From Caccoplasma_A sp045587545 (GTDB lineage Bacteria; Bacteroidota; Bacteroidia; Bacteroidales; G3-4614): DNA of 64,000 nt. Below the pieces are notes generated by a model. It saw nothing but the letters and a program-made list of their open reading frames with translations, was not told where the DNA came from and did not search any database. The translations under genes and the position numbers were made by a program. The stretch spans positions 1 to 64,000 of the forward strand of contig JAZNCN010000001.1 of assembly GCA_045587545.1 (NCBI GenBank). Direction: 5' to 3'. Below are positions 44,543 to 52,828 of the stretch, in pieces; position 1 is the first letter of the stretch, and each line of letters opens with the position of its first letter.

Positions 44543-45172
44543 ATGAAACATATATTATTATTCATATCAATCATATTTTGGGGTATTACAATAGCTCCTA
44601 CATTTGCACAAGATAGATGCAACTCCATTTTAAACAAAGTGGTAACAGAATATGATAAATCAAACGGTATATCTGCCAAATTTGTTATTAATTCAATAAC
44701 AAATGGTTATGAAACATCTATTTCGGGTAATATTCTATCAAAAGGAAATATGTTCTCTTTTACGACTGATGTTATGGAGTGCGGATATGATGGAGAAACT
44801 TTATGGAGTTACATAAAATCTAATAATGAGATAAATCTCTCAAATCCCGATGAAGAGGAGATAATTAATATGAACCCCTATCTCATTTTTAAGAATTATA
44901 ACAAACGCTTCAACTGTTCATATGAGGGGAAAAAAGGGGTATCGGAAACACTATTGCTTACACCTAAAAACTCAAAAGATAATATCAAAAGTGTAAAAGT
45001 TTCAATTAATAGTACAATGTTATTTCCATCTCGCATAGAGATTATAAATATTGATAAATCTCAAATTATAATAACCCTATCAGATTATAATAGTCAGATA
45101 AATATAAAAGGAGATGAATTTGTCTTTGACGAAAATAGATATAAAGGTATTGAAATAATTGACTTAAGATAA
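44543..45172 (+). CDS. LolA-like outer-membrane lipoprotein carrier
   Basis: 209 aa with a signal peptide (about 1-22, ending in TFA). The LolA-like pattern includes ISGNILSKGNMFSFTTD, ETLWSYIKSNNEINL and NPYLIFKNYN. LolA-type proteins shuttle lipoproteins across the periplasm; divergent LolA-like proteins are usual in this position of Bacteroidota genomes, between ftsK and trxB. Sequence identity to true LolA is low, so the symbol is withheld. Confidence 0.8.
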   Translation: MKHILLFISIIFWGITIAPTFAQDRCNSILNKVVTEYDKSNGISAKFVINSITNGYETSISGNILSKGNMFSFTTDVMECGYDGETLWSYIKSNNEINLSNPDEEEIINMNPYLIFKNYNKRFNCSYEGKKGVSETLLLTPKNSKDNIKSVKVSINSTMLFPSRIEIINIDKSQIIITLSDYNSQINIKGDEFVFDENRYKGIEIIDLR

Positions 45173-45178
45173 TAGATT

Positions 45179-46117
45179 ATGGAAAGAATTAAATGTTTAA
45201 TTATAGGCTCAGGTCCAGCCGGATATACTGCAGCTATATATGCAGGAAGAGCAAATCTTGCCCCTGTCGTTATTGAAGGTATTCAACCAGGTGGGCAACT
45301 TACAACAACAACCGATATTGAAAACTTCCCAGGCTACCCCGAAGGAATTTCAGGAAATGAAATGATGGACGACTTAAGAAAACAAGCTGAAAGATTTGGG
45401 GCAAACATAAGAACAGGGATTGTTACTGCTACAGATTTCTCAAATGCACCATATAAAGTTACCATAGATGGCGAGAATGATATATTCGCAGATACTATAA
45501 TTATTGCTACCGGAGCATCGGCCAAATATCTTGGTTTAGCAGATGAAATTAAATATAAGGGTCTTGGAGTATCAGCATGCGCTACTTGCGATGGTTTCTT
45601 TTATCGCAGAAAGATTGTTGCAGTTGTAGGAGGTGGAGATACAGCCTGCGAAGAGGCTACATACCTGTCTAAATTGGCAAGTAAAGTATATATGATTGTT
45701 CGTAAAGATTATCTAAGAGCATCAGTAATTATGCAAGAGAGAGTCAAGAATAATCCTAAAATAGAGATACTTTTCAATACAGAGACTGAAGGGCTGTTTG
45801 GTACCGATGCTGTTGAAGGGGCTCATCTAATAAGCAACAGAGGAAAAGAGAATGAAAACAGATTTGATATTGCTATTGATGGATTTTTCCTTGGCATAGG
45901 GCATAAACCAAATACCGATGTATTTAAACCTACATTAGAGACTAATGATGAAGGTTACATAATTACAAAGAACGGCACAAGCGAAACAAACATTCCCGGA
46001 GTCTTTGCCGCAGGCGATGTAGCAGACACTCGTTACAGACAAGCAATTGTTGCTGCAGCAGGTGGTTGTAAAGCTGCTATGGATGCCGAAAAATATATAA
46101 CCGAAAACAATCTTTAA
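45179..46117 (+). CDS. trxB: Thioredoxin reductase
   Basis: Transfers electrons from NADPH through FAD to thioredoxin. 312 aa. FAD motif GSGPAGYTAAIYAGRANL near the N-terminus, redox pair CATC at about 134-137, NADPH motif VGGGDTACEEATYLS, and the C-terminal GVFAAGDVADTRYRQAI. 6 bp behind the LolA-like gene and 12 bp before the Crp/Fnr gene. Confidence 0.96.
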   Translation: MERIKCLIIGSGPAGYTAAIYAGRANLAPVVIEGIQPGGQLTTTTDIENFPGYPEGISGNEMMDDLRKQAERFGANIRTGIVTATDFSNAPYKVTIDGENDIFADTIIIATGASAKYLGLADEIKYKGLGVSACATCDGFFYRRKIVAVVGGGDTACEEATYLSKLASKVYMIVRKDYLRASVIMQERVKNNPKIEILFNTETEGLFGTDAVEGAHLISNRGKENENRFDIAIDGFFLGIGHKPNTDVFKPTLETNDEGYIITKNGTSETNIPGVFAAGDVADTRYRQAIVAAAGGCKAAMDAEKYITENNL

Positions 46118-46129
46118 TATATAGTAACC

Positions 46130-46831
46130 ATGGTGCGACAGACTCTAATTAAAAATGTTATAAAAGGAGAAATGGCTGAAATCTGGAACCTCTTTACCCA
46201 AGAGGAGAAGGAAGAGATGCTTGCTCATTTTGAGGTAAAATCGTTCAAGAAAAACAGCACCATATACAACGAAGGAGAGACATCAAAGTACTTGATGTGT
46301 CTTATACGCGGTAAAATAAAAATCACCAAAGAGGGTGTTGGAGGAAGATACCAAATTATCAGATTAGTAAGACCTCTTCAATATTTTGGATTTCACGCAT
46401 ATTTTGCAAATATTCCACACACAGGCAATGCAATAACATTTGAATCGTCTGTTGTTGCTTTTCTTCCAATGAATATTCTTGAAAGATACATGTATAAGAA
46501 TAGTAAGTTATCGCACTTCTTTGTAAAGCAAACAGCAAGTGAGTTACTGTATTCTGATAATATGATTGTTTCTCTGACTCAAAAACACATAAGAGGAAGA
46601 TTGGCAGAAGCATTATTTACATTAAAAGATTTTTTTGGTATAAATGACGAGGGATATATTGATGCTAAATTTTCAAGAGAAGATCTTGCAAACTTATCAA
46701 ATATGACAACTTCAAATGCCATACGTACACTTTCAGCATTTGCTAAAGAGAAGTTAATTGAGGTCAACGGCAGAAATATCAAAATTACAGACGAAGACAA
46801 ATTATCGAAAATAAGTAAATTCGGGTGGTAA
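46130..46831 (+). CDS. Crp/Fnr-family transcriptional regulator
   Basis: 233 aa: a cyclic-nucleotide-binding beta-barrel (about 30-130, with STIYNEGETSKYLMCLIRGK), a dimer helix, and a C-terminal winged HTH (about 155-225, with FSREDLANLSNMTTSNAIRT). The N-terminal part has no cysteine cluster of the FNR oxygen-sensor kind. The effector is unknown. Position after trxB suggests redox or envelope control, which is inference. An internal ATG at 46172 is an alternative start. Confidence 0.88.
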   Translation: MVRQTLIKNVIKGEMAEIWNLFTQEEKEEMLAHFEVKSFKKNSTIYNEGETSKYLMCLIRGKIKITKEGVGGRYQIIRLVRPLQYFGFHAYFANIPHTGNAITFESSVVAFLPMNILERYMYKNSKLSHFFVKQTASELLYSDNMIVSLTQKHIRGRLAEALFTLKDFFGINDEGYIDAKFSREDLANLSNMTTSNAIRTLSAFAKEKLIEVNGRNIKITDEDKLSKISKFGW

Positions 46832-46837
46832 CATATT

Positions 46838-48760
46838 ATGAAAAGGATAGCAAAGATATACTCTCCAATAAAATTCTTAATAACAGTTATTATTAATATA
46901 TTGACGGCATATGTTATATTTGGCATATGTCGTTTGGTATTTTATTTATCCAACATTGAATACTTCCCCAATATCGGATTTCAAGAAGTTCTTCAAATAT
47001 TAAAAGGCGGATTAGTTTTTGACACTGCAGGTATTATATATGTAAATATCCTATATATAGCATTAATGCTTATACCTTTACCATGGAGAGATACTTTTAA
47101 ATGGCAAAATATTTGCAAGTGGATTTTTGTTATCACAAATTCAATTGTAATAATTGTAAATTTTATTGATACCGTATATTTCAGATATACAAATCGCAGG
47201 AGTACAGCTTCAGTATTTTCGGAGTTTAAAGGAGAGGATAATCTATTAAAAGTTTTTGGTACTGAGATAGTTCAAAACTGGCTATTAGTTATTATTGCTA
47301 TAGTATTAATATATGCAATATCTAAATTATATGTAAACCCTATTAAAGATAAGAGAAAGAAAAAAAAGAGACATTCAGTAAAATATATTATAGCATATTA
47401 CACTTCATCGTTACTTATTTTTGTACTAACAATTCCTTTATGTATAGCAGGCATAAGAGGCGGATTTGCTCATTCAACACGTCCAATAACTATAGGTAAT
47501 GCCAATCAATATGTAAACAGACCTATTGAAACAGCTATTGTTTTAAACACACCTTTCTCTATAATAAGAACCATAGGAAAGAAAGTGTATGAAAATCCTA
47601 ATTACTTTAACAAGGACGAGTTAAATAAAATATATACACCCATACACTCTTCAACAGATAAAAAATTCAAAAAACTAAATGTTGTAGTTATAATTCTTGA
47701 AAGTTTTGGGCAAGAATACGTTGAATATGGATATGCTCCATTTCTAACATCATTACAAGAGAAGGGACTATATTTTAAAAATGCTTTCAGCAATGGAAGA
47801 AAATCAATTGACGGAATGCCCTCAGTTCTTAGTAGCATACCAATGTTTATTGAGCCATATTTTACAACCCACTATGCCAACAATAATATTTCAAGTATTG
47901 CAAACGAACTGAACAAACAAGGTTATCACTCTGCGTTTTTTCATGGAGCTCCTAATGGAAGCATGGGATTTCAAGCATTTGCCAAAGCTACCGGGTGGAA
48001 AGAGTATTACGGAATGGACGAATATGCAAACAACGCAGACTTTGATGGCATGTGGGCAATATGGGACGAACCTTTTATGCAATTTTTTGCCGATAAATTA
48101 TCAACGTTTAAAGAACCTTTTGTAGCTTCAATATTTACAGCATCTTCGCATCACCCATATAAAATACCCAAAGAGTATGAAGCAATTTATACCGAAGAGG
48201 GCCACCCTATACACAAATGTATCAGATACACTGATAATGCATTAAAAAAATTCTTTGAAAAAGCACAAAAAGAGGAGTGGTTTAAAAATACTCTGTTTGT
48301 TATTACTGCCGATCACACAAATGCATCATCTCATAAAGAGTATATGACAGATGCAGGAGTTTTCAGAGTTCCAATAATATTCCTATTCCCCAATAACGAA
48401 TATCATGAATGTAGCAGTAAAGTAGCTCAACAGATTGATATAATGCCAACAATTCTCAACTATTTAAACTACCCTACTCCTTATATAGCTTTTGGAAAGA
48501 ATTTATTAGATAACAAACCAAACAGCAATTGGGTTATAAATTACAATAATGGATTTTATCAATACTTTGAAGGTGATTATCTTCTTCAATTTGATGGAGA
48601 AAAGCCTTTTGCACTATACAACTACAATAGCGACAATCTATTAAAGGAGAACGTGCTGAACGAAATATCGGAACAAGACAATATGCTCAATAGATGCAAA
48701 GCCATTATTCAAGAGTACATTGAAAGAATGACTAATGACAATCTGATTATAAACAAATAG
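46838..48760 (+). CDS. LTA-synthase-family sulfatase-type membrane transferase
   Basis: 640 aa: five membrane helices (to about residue 205) and a periplasmic sulfatase/phosphatase domain (about 270-590). Metal-site segments include VVIILESFGQEY, SNGRKSIDGMPSVLSS with Ser323 in the nucleophile position, SSHHPYKIP and FVITADHTN. LTA synthase itself uses Thr; the Ser form is common in Gram-negative relatives, which transfer phosphoglycerol or phosphoethanolamine to glycans or lipids. Lipoteichoic acid is not expected in this organism. Last gene of the ftsK unit. Confidence 0.87.
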   Translation: MKRIAKIYSPIKFLITVIINILTAYVIFGICRLVFYLSNIEYFPNIGFQEVLQILKGGLVFDTAGIIYVNILYIALMLIPLPWRDTFKWQNICKWIFVITNSIVIIVNFIDTVYFRYTNRRSTASVFSEFKGEDNLLKVFGTEIVQNWLLVIIAIVLIYAISKLYVNPIKDKRKKKKRHSVKYIIAYYTSSLLIFVLTIPLCIAGIRGGFAHSTRPITIGNANQYVNRPIETAIVLNTPFSIIRTIGKKVYENPNYFNKDELNKIYTPIHSSTDKKFKKLNVVVIILESFGQEYVEYGYAPFLTSLQEKGLYFKNAFSNGRKSIDGMPSVLSSIPMFIEPYFTTHYANNNISSIANELNKQGYHSAFFHGAPNGSMGFQAFAKATGWKEYYGMDEYANNADFDGMWAIWDEPFMQFFADKLSTFKEPFVASIFTASSHHPYKIPKEYEAIYTEEGHPIHKCIRYTDNALKKFFEKAQKEEWFKNTLFVITADHTNASSHKEYMTDAGVFRVPIIFLFPNNEYHECSSKVAQQIDIMPTILNYLNYPTPYIAFGKNLLDNKPNSNWVINYNNGFYQYFEGDYLLQFDGEKPFALYNYNSDNLLKENVLNEISEQDNMLNRCKAIIQEYIERMTNDNLIINK

Positions 48761-48786
48761 ATTAAACCCTTTATATTCTACGAAAT

Positions 48787-48818
48787 AAGGCAGCTAAAAC
48801 ATAAGTTTTAACTGCCTT
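48787..48818. terminator. Bidirectional terminator between sulfatase-type gene and lptB
   Basis: AAGGCAGCTAAAAC (48787-48800) pairs with GTTTTAACTGCCTT (48805-48818) around ATAA with one mismatch. It lies 27 bp past one convergent gene and 38 bp past the other. Confidence 0.65.
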
Positions 48819-48856
48819 AATCTTTAAGTTTCTATTTATCTTAATTGTAATAATTT

Positions 48857-49645
48857 TTACGTAAATTGTTTACGATGGAAAATAAAGTTTCTTCCCAAAT
48901 ATTTTTCTCTTACAATAGGGTCTGCTGCCAACTCTTCAGATGTTCCTTGAAACAAAATCTTTCCTTCAAATAGCAGATATGCCCTATCTGTAATACTTAA
49001 AGTTTCAGGAGCATTGTGGTCGGTTATAAGAATACCTATATTTTTCTCCTTTAGTTTATATACTATATATTGTATATCCTCAACAGCAATAGGGTCAACT
49101 CCGGCAAAAGGCTCATCTAACATTATAAATTTAGGACCTATAGCCAAACAGCGTGCAATTTCGGTTCTGCGTCGTTCTCCTCCCGATAATTGGTCTCCAA
49201 GATTTTTTCTAACCTTCTCAAGACGGAATTCTGCAATCAACTCCTCCAATTTTTGATGTTGTTTTGCTTTATCCGGTTCAGCTATCTGCAATATAGAATA
49301 GATGTTATCTTCAACACTCATCTTGCGAAAAACAGATGCTTCTTGTGCCAAATAACCTATTCCATGTTGCGCACGCTTATAAACAGGGAACTTTGTGATT
49401 TCAAGGTCGTTCAAGAAAATTTTTCCTTCATTTGGTGTTACCAGGCCCGTAGTCATATAAAAAGTGGTTGTTTTACCGGCTCCGTTAGGCCCCAACAATC
49501 CTACAATCTCTCCTTGCTTTACATTTATTGACACATGATTGGCAACAATACGTTGTCCGTATTTTTTTACCAAACCTTCAGTTCGTAGCACCATTGTTTC
49601 TTCTTGAGGTGCCGTTTGTTGTATATTACTATCTGTTTGAGACAT
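48857..49645 (-). CDS. lptB: LPS export ABC transporter ATPase LptB
   Basis: ATPase that powers lipopolysaccharide extraction from the inner membrane with LptFG. 262 aa from ATG 49645 (MSQTDSNIQQ); a TTG 33 bases upstream is less likely. Walker A GPNGAGKTTT, the LptB-specific IGYLAQEASVFRKM, signature LSGGERRRTEIAR, Walker B FIMLDEPFAGVDPIAV and DHNAPETLSITDRAY are all present. The N-terminus carries an extra Q/T-rich stretch of about 18 residues. Confidence 0.95.
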   Translation of the reverse strand: MSQTDSNIQQTAPQEETMVLRTEGLVKKYGQRIVANHVSINVKQGEIVGLLGPNGAGKTTTFYMTTGLVTPNEGKIFLNDLEITKFPVYKRAQHGIGYLAQEASVFRKMSVEDNIYSILQIAEPDKAKQHQKLEELIAEFRLEKVRKNLGDQLSGGERRRTEIARCLAIGPKFIMLDEPFAGVDPIAVEDIQYIVYKLKEKNIGILITDHNAPETLSITDRAYLLFEGKILFQGTSEELAADPIVREKYLGRNFIFHRKQFT

Positions 49646-49789
49646 ATTATTTATTTTATCTTTTGCGAAATTAAACAAAATATGAATTATACGAAACAGA
49701 ATTAATAGATTTATTTAAAAAAGAGTCTCTAAAATACGAACAAAAACCTGCTTTTATCCTTTATGATTTATTAGTTTCAATATTTTTAC

Positions 49790-49797
49790 TAATTTTG
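49790..49797 (+). promoter_or_regulatory. -7 box of mlaE-mlaF
   Basis: TAATTTTG, about 61 bp before the start codon. No -33 evident. Confidence 0.4.
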
Positions 49798-49858
49798 CTG
49801 TAGCTATTCTAACAAAAAATCTTAACATTGATAATATTATTGCATATATAATAGCATA

Positions 49859-50620
49859 ATGAAACTTTTTAAAACTTTTATTTTTGATAATCTCGCCAAA
49901 TTTGGCAGATATATTATGTTGTTGGGGAAAGTATTTACACGCCCTGACAAATGGAGTGTTTTTTTTAAAAGATATATAGATGAAGTTTATAAACTTGGTT
50001 TTGATTCAATTGCGATAGTATTCACCATATCAATATTTATAGGTGCTGTTATTGCTATTCAAACTCAAAAAAACATTACATCTCCTTTTATTCCTTCATA
50101 TACCATTGGAATGTTAACAAGAGAGACCATATTATTGGAATTCTCATCAACCATTATGGCTCTTATATTAGCAGGTAAAGTAGGTTCAAGCATCTCTTCC
50201 GAAATAGGAACAATGAGAGTAACAGAACAAATTGATGCCTTAGAGATTATGGGAGTTAATTCGGCAAACTTCTTAATATTACCTAAAATAACTGCATTGG
50301 TTACATTTATCCCCGTTTTGGTTACCATTAGTATGGTTATGGGATTGTTGGGAGGATTTTTTGTTGGAGAGTTTACCGACATGTTCCCCTCATCTAAATA
50401 TATATATGGATTGCAATCATATTTTCAAGAATTTTATGTTTGGTACTCAATTATAAAATCGTTATTCTTTGCTTTTGTAATATCAACAGTTGCTTCTTTT
50501 TATGGATATACGGTTAAAGGTGGAGCAACAGAAGTTGGCAAAGCCAGTACCGATGCTGTTGTAGTAAGCAGTGTTACTATCTTATTATTAGATGTTCTTC
50601 TAACAAAAATTTTATTATAA
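49859..50620 (+). CDS. MlaE-family ABC transporter permease
   Basis: 253 aa with five or six membrane helices and the MlaE signature (SSEIGTMRVTEQIDALEIMG and TKILL-type end). MlaE is the inner-membrane permease of systems that move phospholipids between inner and outer membrane. The stop codon and the next ATG share an A (TAATG), so permease and ATPase are coupled. The MCE protein (MlaD) is not in the window. Confidence 0.92.
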   Translation: MKLFKTFIFDNLAKFGRYIMLLGKVFTRPDKWSVFFKRYIDEVYKLGFDSIAIVFTISIFIGAVIAIQTQKNITSPFIPSYTIGMLTRETILLEFSSTIMALILAGKVGSSISSEIGTMRVTEQIDALEIMGVNSANFLILPKITALVTFIPVLVTISMVMGLLGGFFVGEFTDMFPSSKYIYGLQSYFQEFYVWYSIIKSLFFAFVISTVASFYGYTVKGGATEVGKASTDAVVVSSVTILLLDVLLTKILL

Positions 50621-51384
50621 TGATTGAGGCTAAAAATATTATAAAGTCGTTTGAAGGAAAGGTTATTCTTCACAATATATCTGCAAAATTTTACGCAGGA
50701 AAAACTAATCTGATTATAGGCCAGAGCGGTTCTGGTAAAACCGTTCTAATGAAATCGTTGGTTGGCTTATTACGCCCCGATAGTGGCGAGATTTTATATG
50801 ATGGCAGGGATTTTTTAAAATATAACTCGTCAGACATAAAAGATTTAAGAACTGAAATTGGAATGTTATTTCAAGGTTCAGCATTGTTTGACTCAATGAC
50901 AGTATTGGAGAATGTTATGTTTCCATTACTAATGTTTACCAAACAATCTTACGCCGAGCGTAAAAAACGTGCCGAATTTTGCTTGGAGAGGGTTAATTTG
51001 AAAGGTGCTGACAAACTTTTGCCTGCAGAGTTAAGTGGAGGAATGCAAAAACGTGCTGCCATTGCAAGAGCCATTGCCCTAAACCCCAAATATCTGTTTT
51101 GCGACGAACCAAACTCAGGTATTGATCCCAAAACATCATTGGTAATTGATAAACTTATTCATGACATTACACACGAATATAACATAACAACCATTATAAA
51201 TACCCACGATATGAATTCTGTTATGGGTATTGGAGAAAATATTATTTTCTTGAACAGAGGTCATTTAAGTTGGGAGGGCACAAAAGAGGATATCTTCTCT
51301 TCGACCGACGAGGCATTTAACGAGTTTGTCTTTGCCTCAGACATAATGAAGGAGGTTAAAAATTACGTAAACCGAGACAAATAG
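50620..51384 (+). CDS. MlaF-like ABC transporter ATPase
   Basis: 254 aa. Walker A GQSGSGKTVLMKS near residue 35, Q-loop LFQGSALFDSMTV (the SALFDSMTV segment is typical of MlaF), signature LSGGMQKRAAIARA, Walker B YLFCDEPNSGIDP and the H-loop THDMNSV. It energises the MlaE permease for lipid transport between membranes. It overlaps the permease gene by one base. Confidence 0.93.
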   Translation: MIEAKNIIKSFEGKVILHNISAKFYAGKTNLIIGQSGSGKTVLMKSLVGLLRPDSGEILYDGRDFLKYNSSDIKDLRTEIGMLFQGSALFDSMTVLENVMFPLLMFTKQSYAERKKRAEFCLERVNLKGADKLLPAELSGGMQKRAAIARAIALNPKYLFCDEPNSGIDPKTSLVIDKLIHDITHEYNITTIINTHDMNSVMGIGENIIFLNRGHLSWEGTKEDIFSSTDEAFNEFVFASDIMKEVKNYVNRDK

Positions 51385-51486
51385 ATATATATCTTATTTA
51401 CACAGCTTTATATTAGGCGAAATAATAAATCAGGCAATACAAAGTTGAATAAAATTCAAAATGTAGCAAATAATATGCAAAGATTA

Positions 51487-51517
51487 TTTGTAAAAAAGTA
51501 AATTTTCACTATCTTTG
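51487..51517 (+). promoter_or_regulatory. Promoter of tRNA-Cys
   Basis: -33 TTTG (51487-51490), 19-bp spacer, -7 TATCTTTG (51510-51517), about 26 bp before the tRNA. Same boxes and spacing as the tRNA-Pro promoter. Confidence 0.8.
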
Positions 51518-51543
51518 CACTACCTTTGAAAAAAGGAAGGTTT

Positions 51544-51614
51544 GGTTCCTTGGCCGAGCGGTTAGGCACCGGTCTGCAAAACCGTTTACAGCAGTTCGAA
51601 TCTGCTAGGAACCT
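51544..51614 (+). tRNA. tRNA-Cys (GCA)
   Basis: 71 nt without encoded CCA. Acceptor GGTTCCT/AGGAACC, anticodon loop CTGCAAA with GCA, T arm GCAGTTCGAATCTGC, and the discriminator U73 that identifies tRNA-Cys. The outer pair of the anticodon stem (27-43) is a C-T mismatch. Confidence 0.96.
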
Positions 51615-51615
51615 C

Positions 51616-51651
51616 AAAAAAAAGTTCTGAGAATTCTCAGAACTTTTTTTT
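51616..51651 (+). terminator. Terminator of tRNA-Cys
   Basis: A-tract, then GTTCTGAG (51624-51631) and CTCAGAAC (51636-51643) around AATT, then eight T. The symmetric A and T tracts let it work in both directions, so it also serves the convergent TPR gene. Confidence 0.88.
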
Positions 51652-51680
51652 CGTGTATTATATGAAAATTTCTACACCTC

Positions 51681-52532
51681 TTATCTTTTAGCTCTCTTTT
51701 TTGATTCTCCTTGCAAATCGGCAATAATTTCATCAACCTTTTCTTTAGATGCTCCTAAAGCAACAGCCTTATCAAAATCAGCCATTGCCCTCTCTTTTTC
51801 AAATTGACTCCACTCTATTTTTGCCCTCAAAACATAAAACAGAGGGTCATTAGCATCTATCTCCATAGCTTTTTTCAGATCCTCCCTTGCTTTTAACATT
51901 TTTCCTATATAAAAATATGCCTCTGCCCTACCAAAAAAGGCTTCTGCATCTTTATCATTCTGCTTCAACACTTTTGTATATAAATCCACCGCCTCAGAAT
52001 AGTAGTTTCTATACTTCATTAATGTAGCAAAACCCATATAGGCACTCCTGCTATTGGGATTAATTTTTAAAATATGTTCAAAATCATATCTTGCAGAAAG
52101 AGTATCTCGCTTCTGCAGATAAATAATTCCTCGTTCATAAAGTATATCTTCCTCATCTCCATCAAGCGATATAGCTGTAGAATAATCTGTTATAGCCTTA
52201 TCTAAACTATCAATTGAAGCATATAAAGAGGCTCTGTTTTTTAATAATGTTACCGAACGTGGCATTATCATCAAGGCATTTGTATAAGATTTCAGTGCCT
52301 TATCGGTTTTACCCATATAACGCTGTACAGTTCCTAAATTTGATAATATAAGTGCATTTTGAGCATTAGCCGGCTCTAACTCCAAAGCCTTAATCATTGA
52401 CTCTTCGGCACATGCCCAATCTTCATTATTGATACACTCAAACGATTTCTCAACAAGATTGTTATAATCTTGCGTATATGAAACCGCATTTTGAAAAATA
52501 AAAACCAATATTATTAGATATATTCTCTTCAT
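51681..52532 (-). CDS. Secreted TPR-repeat protein
   Basis: 283 aa from ATG 52532 (MKRIYLIILVF), which gives a clean signal peptide; an ATG 21 bases upstream would add a hydrophobic MAILAPV and is less likely. Seven or so TPR motifs (about 28-265, e.g. NALILSNLGTVQRYMGKTDK) fill the mature protein, with a basic KKRAKR end. Probably periplasmic. Partner unknown. It stands alone and shares its terminator with tRNA-Cys. Confidence 0.8.
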   Translation of the reverse strand: MKRIYLIILVFIFQNAVSYTQDYNNLVEKSFECINNEDWACAEESMIKALELEPANAQNALILSNLGTVQRYMGKTDKALKSYTNALMIMPRSVTLLKNRASLYASIDSLDKAITDYSTAISLDGDEEDILYERGIIYLQKRDTLSARYDFEHILKINPNSRSAYMGFATLMKYRNYYSEAVDLYTKVLKQNDKDAEAFFGRAEAYFYIGKMLKAREDLKKAMEIDANDPLFYVLRAKIEWSQFEKERAMADFDKAVALGASKEKVDEIIADLQGESKKRAKR

Positions 52533-52622
52533 AACAGGTGCTAAAATAGCCATTTTAATTGAAGAAAAAAATTATTTATTATTTTTTATGGTCGAAAAGG
52601 TAATTTTTAGAGTAAGTTTTTA

Positions 52623-52800
52623 TATCTTTACAAATTGCAAATTATATACAATAATTTATCGGAAGGCGTTCCGATTATAAAACACTATAATATTGATATA
52701 TAGCAACTTATATATCATTAATGCAAATATTGCATTTTAAGCAAGTTAAAAGCTCTCGTTATTGATTTTTATATTTTACGAATAACTTGCTTACCCGGAG
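52623..52800 (+). promoter_or_regulatory. Structured leader of recJ
   Basis: A -7-like TATCTTTA (52623-52630) would start a leader of about 190 nt. It contains three inverted repeats: ATCGGAA/TTCCGAT around GGCG (52658-52675), ATGCAA/TTGCAT around ATA (52721-52735), and AAGCAAGTTA/TAACTTGCTT, a perfect 10-bp stem (52739-52748 and 52783-52792). A GGAGAG follows within 10 nt, unusual in a genome with few Shine-Dalgarno sites, but it lies 25 bp before the start codon. Confidence 0.4.
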
Positions 52801-52828
52801 AGAAAAAAATAAATAAAAACATATATAA

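Noticed and set aside
46838..48760. Lipoteichoic acid synthase in the strict sense
   Set aside because: The nucleophile position is Ser and the genome is clearly that of a Gram-negative with lptB; a related transferase is more likely.
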